Shown: positions 34,418 to 43,162 of the stretch, in pieces
Layout: each line of letters begins with the position of its first letter
Position numbering within the stretch: position 1 is the stretch's first letter
Source: Panorpa germanica
Taxonomy: Eukaryota; Arthropoda; Insecta; Mecoptera; Panorpidae
DNA length: 64,000 nt
Direction: 5' to 3'
Assembly (NCBI GenBank): GCA_963678705.1
Contig: OY783203.1
Location: forward strand, 22,612,535-22,676,534
Translations under genes and position numbers: made by a program
The notes under the pieces: generated by a model
The model's input: only the letters and a program-made list of their open reading frames with translations
The model's database searches: none
Told to the model about the DNA's origin: nothing

Positions 34418-34563
34418 TGGGTATATGTCATAATTTAAAAACAATATATAATTCGTCGTTTAATCAAACTCAGCGTAGTCCAACCAAGCCTTTTAAGAGG
34501 ATAACATTAAAAAATAAACAGTTTCTTAAGTCGTTAGGATTTAAAAAAAATACTCTACAATGA
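34417..34563 (+). CDS. 48-residue basic protein between minor and major capsid genes
   Basis: A short frame from ATG 34417 to TGA 34561-34563. It overlaps the minor-capsid stop by one base, and its own TGA overlaps the putative major-capsid ATG at 34560 (ATGA). The product is basic (about nine Lys/Arg), with a C-terminal block ITLKNKQFLKSLGFKK. I recall similar short basic tails next to hexon genes of insect Polintons but cannot name a family. Exact stop/start overlaps on both sides argue for a real gene. It could be a small capsid or cement protein; that is inference. Confidence 0.55.
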   Translation: MGICHNLKTIYNSSFNQTQRSPTKPFKRITLKNKQFLKSLGFKKNTLQ

Positions 34564-35763
34564 CCGCTCATATGCTTAATATTGAAGATAAAATTCTCTT
34601 TGACGAATCATTAAGCCAATATGAAATACATTCATACAGTCCATATAACACAACTGAATGAATATAATGACGAAATTCGTATACCAATAAATCAACATAA
34701 TGTATATACATTACCCTCGGAATCTTACTTATACATTGAAGGTAAAACAAAAGACACTTCAAAATCTACACCTGTTTTCATATTAAATGGTATTTTATAC
34801 CTATTTGAAAGTATAAAATATGAAATAAATTCGGTTGAAATTGATTCAAATAAAAATCCTGGTATAACCACTACTATGAAAGGATATGTTTCATATAATA
34901 ACAATGAGTTGCAACTTGAAAACTTGGGGTGGCGTGATACAAGTAACAATTTATTAGATAATAAGGGAAATTTTAGTGTTTGTATTCCTCTTAAAACAAT
35001 ATTTGGGTTCTGTGAAGACTTTAAAAAAATTATATTACCAGTAAAGCATGAATTAATATTAATTCGATCAAAAAACGATAATAACGCAATTTGGATAAGT
35101 AACAAGGACGAAATAACACCATCAATAACAATTGAAAAGATTCAATGGCGTATGCCTCATATAAATGTATCAGACAAAAAGAAATTAGAATTATTACAAA
35201 CAATAGAACTCGATAAATCATTGTATATTGGCTTTCGAAGTTGGGACTTGTACGAATATCCAGCGTTGCCACGCACGACAAATCAATCTTGGTCTATTAA
35301 AACATCTACAGCACTTGAAAAGCCACGTTATGTTATATTAGGGTTACAAAGAGAAGGTAAAGACGATATTACAAAGGATATGAGTAAATTTCACACTTGT
35401 ACCTTAAGAAACGTAAAACTATACTTAAATTCTGATGTGTACCCCTATGATAATCTTAATCTTGATTATGACAATAATAAGTATGCAATAGCATATGAAA
35501 TGTATGCTAATTTCCAAAAATCATACTATGATAAAGAGCCGAATCCCATTTTAAATTTAAAGAATTTTAAAGAAAATGCACCTTTAATAGTAATAGATTG
35601 TTCAAAACAGAAAGAATTTCTAAAACCTGCTCCAGTTGATATAAGGCTTGAATTAGAAACATCTGAAAATATTGCAGACTACGTTCATGCTTATTGTTTA
35701 ATATTACATGACAGGATTGTTGAGTATAAACCATTATCTGGAATTGTTAATAAAATTACATAA
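34560..35763 (+). pseudogene. Major capsid protein (double jelly-roll, hexon-like), frameshifted near the N-terminus
   Basis: The major capsid protein forms the icosahedral shell. From ATG 34560 about 30 codons read the expected start (LNIEDKILFDES), then run into TGA at 34659-34661. The rest of the protein is open in the neighbouring frame from about 34650 to 35763 (380 codons if counted from an internal ATG at 34621). Recognisable blocks include LFESIKYEINSVEID, MKGYVSYN, IGFRSWDLYEYP (about 203-214), KPRYVILGLQRE, TLRNVKLYLNSDVYPY (about 261-276), YANFQKSYY, VIDCSKQ and AYCLILHDRIVEY. The single shift lies at about 34645-34662. Apart from it the frame is intact, so the damage looks recent. 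Confidence 0.9.
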
Positions 35764-35826
35764 CCATTATAAATAATGATTAGTATCTTTAAAGTCATTA
35801 AAGAGTAACTATCTCATAACCAAATA

Positions 35827-36189
35827 ATGGATTATAAATTTTTAAATGATCATGAACAAGTTTTGAAAACGATTTCAAAAGTTGGAGCTGTTCTAAAAAA
35901 ATACAAAGAAAGTGAGTGTTTACTAGAAAATCTTACGGACGATGAGTTGCATTTACTACCAATAGAGTTCTTTTTGCATTATATAATGTTTTCCACCGAT
36001 ATTGAACAAAACTGGAACCGGCTTCCAATACATTTAAAAGAAGATCACTATATGCAGGGGCGTCGGTTATGCTACAAACATTATAACAAAGGAAGAATAC
36101 AAAGAGATGGACCTCCATGTCAAATAAGAAACTGTTGTGATTGTAATTTTAATTTATATTATGTTCTAATGGAAATAGTTATACCTTAA
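35827..36189 (+). CDS. Cys-rich protein of unknown function
   Basis: 120 residues, ATG 35827, not recognised. The N-terminal two thirds are helical and acidic (VLKKYKESECLLENLTDDELHLLP). The C-terminus is Cys/His-rich: RRLCYKHYNKG...GPPCQIRNCCDCN, with five Cys and one His in about 28 residues, which could bind zinc. It is last in the plus-strand virion block, 63 bp after the major capsid stop, with a TATA-like element in the gap. The stop is followed at once by overlapping AATAAA motifs (from 36188). It ends tail to tail with the minus-strand accessory block. Confidence 0.65.
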   Translation: MDYKFLNDHEQVLKTISKVGAVLKKYKESECLLENLTDDELHLLPIEFFLHYIMFSTDIEQNWNRLPIHLKEDHYMQGRRLCYKHYNKGRIQRDGPPCQIRNCCDCNFNLYYVLMEIVIP

Positions 36190-36248
36190 TAAATAAATAA
36201 AAAAAAAAAATATACATTTTAAATTTTTATATATTATAAATGATGGAA

Positions 36249-37088
36249 TTACAATATTTTTGATATTTCATCCAATATATAAGACATATTTGATAATATT
36301 ATCATTCCTAATAATATATCATCATAATTTATTTCTTGACATTCATGAAATAAAAATTCAGTTAAAACCTCTTTGGAAACACCAATATTTTTATTTCTTA
36401 AATATATTACGATATTATTTAAAAATAGATTATATGTATTTAATAAGTTAATCTGCATGCAAGAAAAATGAGTAATACTAAAGTTAATATAATAATTTAA
36501 AGACATGATATGTATTAAATCATAAATATTTAAAAACACGGATATATAAGTTTTACAATTTGATGTAATTAAAATACTATTTGGATTAAATATATTTATT
36601 TTATAATTTGATCCTATTAGAACATTGGATGATATAAACAATTGTCCATTAAACATATTAATCAATTGCTGTATGTGCTCTATAAGTTCAAAATAATCAC
36701 CTAAACTGAATTTTAGCCCAAAATTGTATTTATTGTAAATATAAATTTCTGGTTCAAACTGATTAGTACAATTTAATCCTATTTTGATTGAATACATATC
36801 TTCCTTTAATAATATAGGTACTTCATTAAATAAAAATGGAACTGCTGTTAATTTAGTAGAAGTCAAATTTGTGTTAATAGGTTCAAAATTTTTAAAATCC
36901 TCCTCATTGTTTAAAGAAGTTAACATTTCTGATATATTCTGTATCTCAATATCTGCATTTAATGATTCAGTTAATAAAAAATCTTCGTCAAAAAGCGAAG
37001 GGTCAATATCTAAATTTAATAGCTCGCTATCATCAATATGAATATTTTCTACAAATAATAAATCTTCCAAATCAAAAATCGATTCCAT
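36249..37088 (-). CDS. Unknown protein with acidic N-terminus (accessory module)
   Basis: 279 residues, intact, not recognised. Residues 1-65 alternate acidic and bulky hydrophobic residues (FDLEDLLF, DPSLFDEDFLL), as in acidic transcription-activation domains. The rest is a predicted mostly beta structure with two similar halves: KIGLN...IYIYN...FSLGDYFELI (about 103-138) and YISVFLNIYDLI (about 182-193). The same layout is seen in the neighbouring 274-residue protein, so the two may be old duplicates. It overlaps that gene by 17 bp (37072-37088). A regulator is possible; that is inference. Confidence 0.7.
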   Translation of the reverse strand: MESIFDLEDLLFVENIHIDDSELLNLDIDPSLFDEDFLLTESLNADIEIQNISEMLTSLNNEEDFKNFEPINTNLTSTKLTAVPFLFNEVPILLKEDMYSIKIGLNCTNQFEPEIYIYNKYNFGLKFSLGDYFELIEHIQQLINMFNGQLFISSNVLIGSNYKINIFNPNSILITSNCKTYISVFLNIYDLIHIMSLNYYINFSITHFSCMQINLLNTYNLFLNNIVIYLRNKNIGVSKEVLTEFLFHECQEINYDDILLGMIILSNMSYILDEISKIL

Positions 37089-37896
37089 TTTTTGATAAGT
37101 TATATATATATTCTTGAGCGTTATTGTATAATTTAATTTTAAAAAAGTCTATGCACAAAATTTTTATTTCTTGTTCCAACAGTTCCAAGTTTATTTTTGA
37201 TGATATATGGCTAAAATTATTATTTAAATCAATATGGTTATTTATATTATTTTTAATAAAACACTCATAAAAATTAATATTGTGATTTTTATAATTTATA
37301 CTTTGAGTATCCTTTAACACATTAAACAAATTATTTTGAACTTGATATAAAGATTTATCCACTAATTTAGAACACAAATTATAATTTTTTAATGTCACTG
37401 TTATACAATGAGATATATTAAGCAAGTTGTCCCAAGATTCTTTCTGTAAATAAACAGAAGATGATTTAAGTTTTTGTTCATTCAAATATTGCTGTTGACA
37501 TTGTATATTTTCTTCAAGTACCATAGTTGGCTTTTCATAGAAAGTTTGAAAATGTATTGTGTAATTTGATAAGGTTATGTGAGGCTGATCTAAATATTCA
37601 CTTCCTTCAAAATAATTGGAAATGTTGTTTTTATTATTTAACAGGGTATTCCAATCCTGCTCTGATATAATAACGCCATTTCCATTAACCTTTTCTATTT
37701 TCAAAATGGCTTCACATAAATTATTTACTTTAATTCCAACTAATGCTTGTTTTGATTTACTGTTATTTAAATAATATAATGATTTTAATAAATATATAGA
37801 ATCATCATATATTATTTTAGAATCGGATTCATCACTATCAAAACTTAACTTTTTATTTTTATTAAACATTGGATATGGTTTGTAACGATAAGCCAT
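37072..37896 (-). CDS. Unknown protein with two similar beta-rich modules (accessory module)
   Basis: 274 residues, intact. N-terminus basic, then a Ser/Asp-rich stretch SFDSDESDSK (18-27) that looks like casein-kinase-II substrate sequence. Module 1 (about 53-115) reads GIKVNNLCEAILKI...GVIISEQDWNTLL...ITLSNYTIHF. Module 2 (about 144-175) reads SSSVYLQKESWDNLL...ITVTLKNYN. The pattern of strands followed by (L/I)S..(D/S)W..L recalls the PC4-like single-strand DNA-binding fold, but I cannot support that beyond pattern. Its end overlaps the start of the next gene on the same strand. Conserved in layout with the 279-residue neighbour. Confidence 0.7.
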   Translation of the reverse strand: MAYRYKPYPMFNKNKKLSFDSDESDSKIIYDDSIYLLKSLYYLNNSKSKQALVGIKVNNLCEAILKIEKVNGNGVIISEQDWNTLLNNKNNISNYFEGSEYLDQPHITLSNYTIHFQTFYEKPTMVLEENIQCQQQYLNEQKLKSSSVYLQKESWDNLLNISHCITVTLKNYNLCSKLVDKSLYQVQNNLFNVLKDTQSINYKNHNINFYECFIKNNINNHIDLNNNFSHISSKINLELLEQEIKILCIDFFKIKLYNNAQEYIYNLSKNGIDF

Positions 37897-38083
37897 TATT
37901 ATAAAATGTTTAGTTAAACTTGTTAAAATATTTATTTGTAACTGAAGAAAATATAAAATATCTACAGCTTATATACTATAATCCCCTCCCTATACTATAT
38001 TTATTAAAATTAAAACTTATTTCAAAACCCAACCTTAAATGCATTACTTTTCAAAGTTATTATCACTTTTTATGGTATTGCTC

Positions 38084-38140
38084 TGGTTCAGGAATCGAAC
38101 CCGAAAACACAGTTGTCTAGCATCAAGTATCAACGATTTT
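38084..38140 (-). mobile_element. Diverged SINE head or tRNA-like fragment
   Basis: The stretch TCTGGTTCAGGAATCGAACC...CACAG...GTC...TCAAG aligns with the head of the SINE found in both Helitron Rep copies. It keeps a B-box (GGTTCGATTCC on the minus strand) with a pairable T-arm. The SINE body and poly(A) tail are absent, and no matching acceptor stem is seen, so I do not call a tRNA gene. About 37897-38158 holds nothing else I recognise. Confidence 0.5.
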
Positions 38141-38158
38141 TACTCTGCGCTATCAACC

Positions 38159-38593
38159 TTACTCATTATCACTAACTTCTAATTCTTCGTCTACCATTAT
38201 CCATTCTAAGGAATCCATACTTCCGTAGCCGGAATCTGATACTCCAAGCTTAAAAAATAGACCGTTCCTAAAATCTCTATAAAAAGTACTTTTGTGTGTA
38301 ACGTATCGGTCATAAAATTGAAACTCATCAAACATATTAAAATCCAACATTAAATGAGACTCTAATCCACAATTTAATTTCAAATCTATACATAGACTAA
38401 ACTCATTTGCAATATGTAGTACATGTAAATAAATTACATCAACATTATCAATTAATACAGTTAGTACTAATTCAGAACACCCTATAAATGACTGAAAATT
38501 TATATTAATATTTATTAACTTGGGTAAAATAAAAATATTATCTCCTTCATTCAATTCAAATAATAAGCGGGGACTATAACTTCTAATATACAT
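38159..38593 (-). CDS. Unknown protein with a DSGxxS motif (accessory module)
   Basis: 144 residues, intact, not recognised. It is beta-rich by eye, with alternating hydrophobic residues (LININFQSFIG, LVLTVLIDNVDVIYLHVL). The acidic C-terminus carries D120-SGYGS-125, which fits the DSG(hydrophobic)xS pattern read by the beta-TrCP ubiquitin ligase adaptor when phosphorylated. Whether it acts so is inference. TATA-like sequence lies about 30 bp upstream on the minus strand (near 38620). It is third in the minus-strand accessory block, separated from the second by the SINE-like fragment. Confidence 0.65.
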   Translation of the reverse strand: MYIRSYSPRLLFELNEGDNIFILPKLINININFQSFIGCSELVLTVLIDNVDVIYLHVLHIANEFSLCIDLKLNCGLESHLMLDFNMFDEFQFYDRYVTHKSTFYRDFRNGLFFKLGVSDSGYGSMDSLEWIMVDEELEVSDNE

Positions 38594-38650
38594 TATACCA
38601 GAGATAGAAATTTAAATATATATAAAATGAAAGTAACATATATAACTGGC

Positions 38651-39322
38651 TTAGAAATCAAACCTAAAGGTATCCAAATATAAAATTTCTTTTTCTTCTT
38701 CTTCTAATGAAAATAATGATTTAGAATAATTTTGTTTTTTTTCACTTTCAAAATAATCAAATTTATCAGGTTCCAGTTCTATATGTAACTGATACTTTTC
38801 AATTGCATTTAATTTCTCTAATTTGGAATAAGAAATTTCATTAAACTGATGTAGCATATATAAATATTTAACTAAATTAAAATTTATAACTTTATTACCA
38901 AAATCAAATAAACGTATTTTTTGATATATACATGCGTTATAAAAATCATCAAAATAGCCCGTTCTTAATGCTCTTAGAATATTTTTAAAATTGTCATGTT
39001 TCAAATCTGATTTTATATTATATTTAAATTCAAATTCTTTCCTTAATTTTAATTCTAATTTTGCTACCTCACTTATTTTATAACCTAATTTTTCAAATTC
39101 ATAAAATTTCCTTATAAGGTGGTAGTTGTTACAATCAATCGCACGCTCTTTCATATGAAGATTGCATAACTATAAATAAATATTATGTAAATAAATAAGG
39201 ATTTGAAATACTAAAGCAAAAGAAGTAGAACTTACTTGTAATCCAGGATGAACTATGCTTGGACACGTATAATCCAATGTATCATCGGAATACAGATATG
39301 CACAGCAATATTCTGTTGACAT
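38651..39322 (-). CDS. Unknown protein, probably two coding exons (accessory module)
   Basis: The long frame 38651-39154 gives 167 residues from ATG. It seems to be extended by a spliced first exon: ATG 39320-39322 opens 29 codons rich in Cys and Tyr (STEYCCAYLYSDD), ending at a GTAAGT donor (39235). A TTTATTTATAG acceptor at 39170 joins in the same phase, adding five codons before the downstream ATG; the product would be 201 residues. The body is helical and basic, then Glu-rich (SLFSLEEEEKEILYL). No family recognised. A clean in-phase junction supports splicing, but no transcript data are available. Confidence 0.65.
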
Positions 39323-39540
39323 TTAAAACTGTTATTATTATTATAACTAAATTAAAATTATCTAAAAAGTATTAAAAATTAACTTACCTAACTGTTTGCT
39401 CATAAGTATGAAAGTCTAAAAGGGTTCAAACGGTAAAAACTCAAGATTAGGTTGAAACTGCTATAGACACCTGTAAATATTTGAAAACTACTATTAAATT
39501 TATTGTAAACATACAAAATCTTATACAAAATTTACTTACC
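39170..39540 (-). promoter_or_regulatory. Intron-rich leader at the right end of the Polinton
   Basis: Three short introns with GTAAGT donors and AG acceptors line up on the minus strand: 39471-39539 (69 bp), 39329-39387 (59 bp) and 39170-39235 (66 bp). The exons between them are 83 and 93 bp. The first two introns precede the putative start codon at 39322, so they would form a spliced 5' leader. The remainder up to 39703 shows no gene. Confidence 0.55.
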
Positions 39541-39703
39541 ACATAATTATCCACTTCCAAACTGAAATTATTGATAATTTTTTTTTTTTAAATAGCACTA
39601 AATAGCCACTAAATTATTTAAAAACACAAGTTATTTAAAAAGAACAAATATTCATTAACTAACTCAGAACAAGACTTTGCAAGACACTTTAATACACAAA
39701 CTG

Positions 39704-40640
39704 TAATATTGTTATTATACTCGGTTTAACACCCCCTGCTCTAATGGTACACTTAAGAAAATATAGTTTGTTTATATTTTCGTTATTAATGTGTCAATCT
39801 ATATCTGCATACTAAATTTCAGCTTTGTATTTTTATTTTAGCATTAGTACCCTCCACATACATCCGCTACTGAAGAAGTTTGTCAAATTTTAGCACAGGT
39901 ATCTATTTTGTTTGTACCTAAGAGCATATATTCTAAACTATAGCCATTTATCTCTATATATTTCATATTTCTGTTTTTTGGCCCCCAGCGCCCGCCGCCT
40001 CTGGAAAGTTGCAGTTTTCTATAGTTTGTCTTTAATGACACTCTATATAGGGCCTACGTTCCAAATATCAACTTTTTACCTCTATTGCGACATTGCCCCC
40101 AAAAAATCACACCGCTACTGAATTAAAATTTTGGTAATCCAATTATTGGCAAACATGCGCAATTAGTGTCTCAATACATACCCTAAGATTTAATACTACT
40201 TTTTCAATATTTCTGGTTTTTACTGTCTCAACTCCCGCCGCCACTGGAAATTTGGGGCTGTTAATTTTTTTTCATTAATGACTGTCTACAGCGAGCCTAG
40301 ATATTAAATTTGAACGTCCTAACTCTTTTCTAACATTGCCCCCGGAAATTCGCGCCGCTACTGAACTCAAATTTCAAATGTCCAACTATTGGCAAATGTG
40401 CACAATTATGATCTCAATACACATACCAAATTTGAGTTTTCTATCTTTTTTAGTTCGTCAGATATTTGCAAAAGTATTTTTTCCAATTTTCTAGTTTTTC
40501 CAGAATAATTTTTTGCAGGGAAATTCAGGGAAAAATTCAGGGACGTAGAAAGTCTTAGAAATTCGTCCTTTACATAATATCAAAATTTAAAAAACTTTGT
40601 AGGCGCCGTTTAGAAGATACCATACAGATTTTGTTCCCGT
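39704..40640 (-). mobile_element. N1 Helitron fragment on the right Polinton border (minus)
   Basis: N1 interior in the same orientation as the left flank. It begins abruptly at ATATTGTTATTATACTCGG next to the Polinton and ends near 40640 at CAGATTTTGTTCCCG. Private variants, such as TACCTAAGAGCATAT and CAACTTTTTACCTC, are shared with 41160-41620 in inverted form, so the two are each other's closest copies. Confidence 0.6.
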
Positions 40641-41160
40641 AACTAAAATTTGACAAATTTAATTCAGTAGCGGAGATATGTGAGGGGCTCTAATGCTAAA
40701 ATGTAAATACAAAGCTAAAATTTTGTTTGCAGATTTACATTAAAATATTACTAACGAAAATAAATTAAAGAATATTTTTCTTAGCGGGGTAGTGGGGCAG
40801 AGTAATAAACCGAATATATGGATACAAAGATAAAAGGTAATATTAGATATACTAACACAAAAAAAAATTCTGTACTACATCTCCTTTAATTAAGCACCCC
40901 ACAGGAACATGGATTTAATTTTACATATTTATATATAATATTACAAAATTGGTATTTACAAAATTGTTCTGTCAAACCGTGTTTTCTTACACAACAACTT
41001 TAATAGCATTGCATGCAGACAAGTTAGCTACTTAAAAAATAAAAGTGATAACCCGTAAAGAAATATTTATTTCGGATTTCCCGGCAGTGCCAAATTTGTT
41101 TGGGGGCCCTAATGATGGGTAAAGATTTTTCACAAAGACACTAATTGCGCATGTTTGAAA
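40641..41160. other. Junction segment between oppositely oriented N1 copies
   Basis: The first about 190 bases are diverged N1 sequence, now in plus orientation. About 40830-41130 has no match I can see elsewhere in the window and no coding potential. N1 sequence resumes after it. This is the turning point of the large inverted arrangement. Confidence 0.5.
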
Positions 41161-43162
41161 ATAATTGGATTACCAAAATTTTAATTCAGTAGCGGCGTGA
41201 TTTTTTGGGGGCAATGTCGCAATAGAGGTAAAAAGTTGATATTTGGAACGTAGGCCCTATATAGAGTGTCATTAAAGACAAACTATAGAAAACTGCAACT
41301 TTCCAGAGGCGGCGGGCGCTGGGGGCCAAAAAACAGAAATATGAAATATATAGAGATGAATGGCTATAGTTTAGAATATATGCTCTTAGGTACAAATAAA
41401 ATAGATCCCCGTGCTAAAATTTGACAAACTTCTTCAGTAGCGGAGGTATGTGGGGGGTACTAATGCTAAAAAAAAAATACAAAGCTGAAATTTAGTATGC
41501 AGATATAGATTGACACATTAATAACGAAAATATAAACAAACTATATTTTCTTATGTGTACCATTAGAGCAGGGGGTGTTAAACCGAGTATAATAACAATA
41601 TAGAGGTACAACGATGATATTTTGCATGTAGAATATTAAATAGAAGCACAATAGTTCTCTATAAGTCAGATATTCAAATTACATTCAATAGTAGAGTTGA
41701 ATTAATTTTTGGTGCGTTTGTTGTGCTGTGAAATCGAGCAGGAGTGAGAGGTATAGGGGGGAAATAGTTAACAGCCCCAAATATCAAAAAATAGATGAAG
41801 TGAAAAAATAGAAACTATGCATGTGCATATTTGCGAAAATAAATTTAACCTTAGTAGCGGCGTGAAATTGGGGAAGTGGGGGCGGGAAAAAGCTTTGCCA
41901 AAGAACTCAATTTTGAAATTTCGATCATTTATAAAGTAGGGGTAGATAAAGGTAGAGAGAGTTGCTACGAGCAAAATAGATTGCTATGCCTAAAATTTGA
42001 CAATTTTATTTCAGGAGCCCCCGCTATAATGGGGTGACTAATATTATAACGTAAATATAAATACGAAATATAGAATGTAAGATTACAGTACAGTTTTATT
42101 CATGTAAATGAATTGCTATAATATCGAATTAATAGTGCCTGATTGGAAGAGAGTGTGGCGCTGGGGTTCAGTACTAAGTAACGGTGGTGTTAGAAGTTGT
42201 GGCGATAGATTATAATGGCTCTGGGAGGTAACCGTGTTGTAGAATATGTGCTTTGGTGCTGAAAGTGTGGGTGGCGGGGTATGGGGAAGTGCAATAACGG
42301 GAAGGAAAAGGCCTAGAGATGAGATTATTGGGAGGGAACTGCTAGGCTTTCTTAAAAACATAAATGAATTGATGTAATTAGTAGGTTTACATTGAAATTA
42401 GTGAAAATTTTATCAAAGATTTATCTTATCGAATAATTATTAAAAAATAATGTACTTCTAAGGATGAAATTTAGTATGCAGGTTGCCAGTATAGTATTAA
42501 TTTTGAAAACTAATTGTTAAGAGATTAGTACGCAGGGGGTGGAAGCGCAGGATTATTTAATGATTGCGCTAAACGGGGGGGATAGAAAAGTACCCTAATG
42601 AGCGATGATGCTCAGGTAGCATGTAGTGTTGCAAGTGGGCGCATTGTGGCAAAGATGCAGATGAATACAATTAAAAGTGCAAGAACGATACAGAGCATGG
42701 AGCCAAGAGGTGATTGGTGTTTAGGGGCGGGGCAGTGGACATTAATCAATACTGTGCTTCATTATGGTTAATGATAATTTTACGCAGCGGGGGCGCTGTG
42801 GAAGTATTTTAAGGACCGACGATGCTCAGGGAAAAAGCGATGCAGAGTGCTAAAAGTAGAAGGCGCTCTATGGCGGAAGTTTAGAGGAATCAAATTAAAA
42901 GTTCGGAAACGTAAGAAAGCATGGAGCCAAGAGGTGACGATTGGGGCTTATGGGCGGAGGCACTGGAGACTGGTCAATATAGTGCTTTATAACAGTAAAT
43001 AAAGGAATTATAACAAAATAAGGAAATATAAATTTAAAAAATGATATATTTTTGCGAAAATTACTTAAAAATAATATTTTGCATTATTTTCAATTTATCA
43101 AATAACTTTTTTTATTCACAAATATTAAATACACGTCGCTTTGCGACGGGGCGAAGCGCTAG
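41161..43162 (+). mobile_element. Non-autonomous Helitron N1, plus strand, 3' part with CTAG
   Basis: N1 body in plus orientation, ending with hairpin CGTCGC-TTT-GCGACG, GGGCGAAGCG and CTAG at 43159-43162. The next element starts TCTACTTATTATAATG at 43163 with no base between. The 5' part is replaced by the junction segment at 40641-41160. No gene. Confidence 0.65.

Larger units (their letters stand above)
23830..39703. mobile_element. Polinton/Maverick (adintovirus-like) endogenous element
   Basis: The 15.9-kb block differs in codon use and content from the flanking repeats. It holds the full Polinton hallmark set: protein-primed PolB, retroviral-type integrase, packaging ATPase, adenain-like protease, minor and major capsid proteins and a PLA2/pX-like virion protein. 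Genes are tightly packed in strand blocks with short convergent tails. Borders are set by where the N1 repeat stops (left, after AAGATACC) and resumes (right, at ATATTGTTATTATACTCGG). No clear 6-bp target duplication is seen, and terminal repeats are at best a 30-bp degenerate match (23832-23857 against 39660-39690 reversed). Four hallmark or conserved genes are broken, so this copy cannot be autonomous. Confidence 0.9.
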
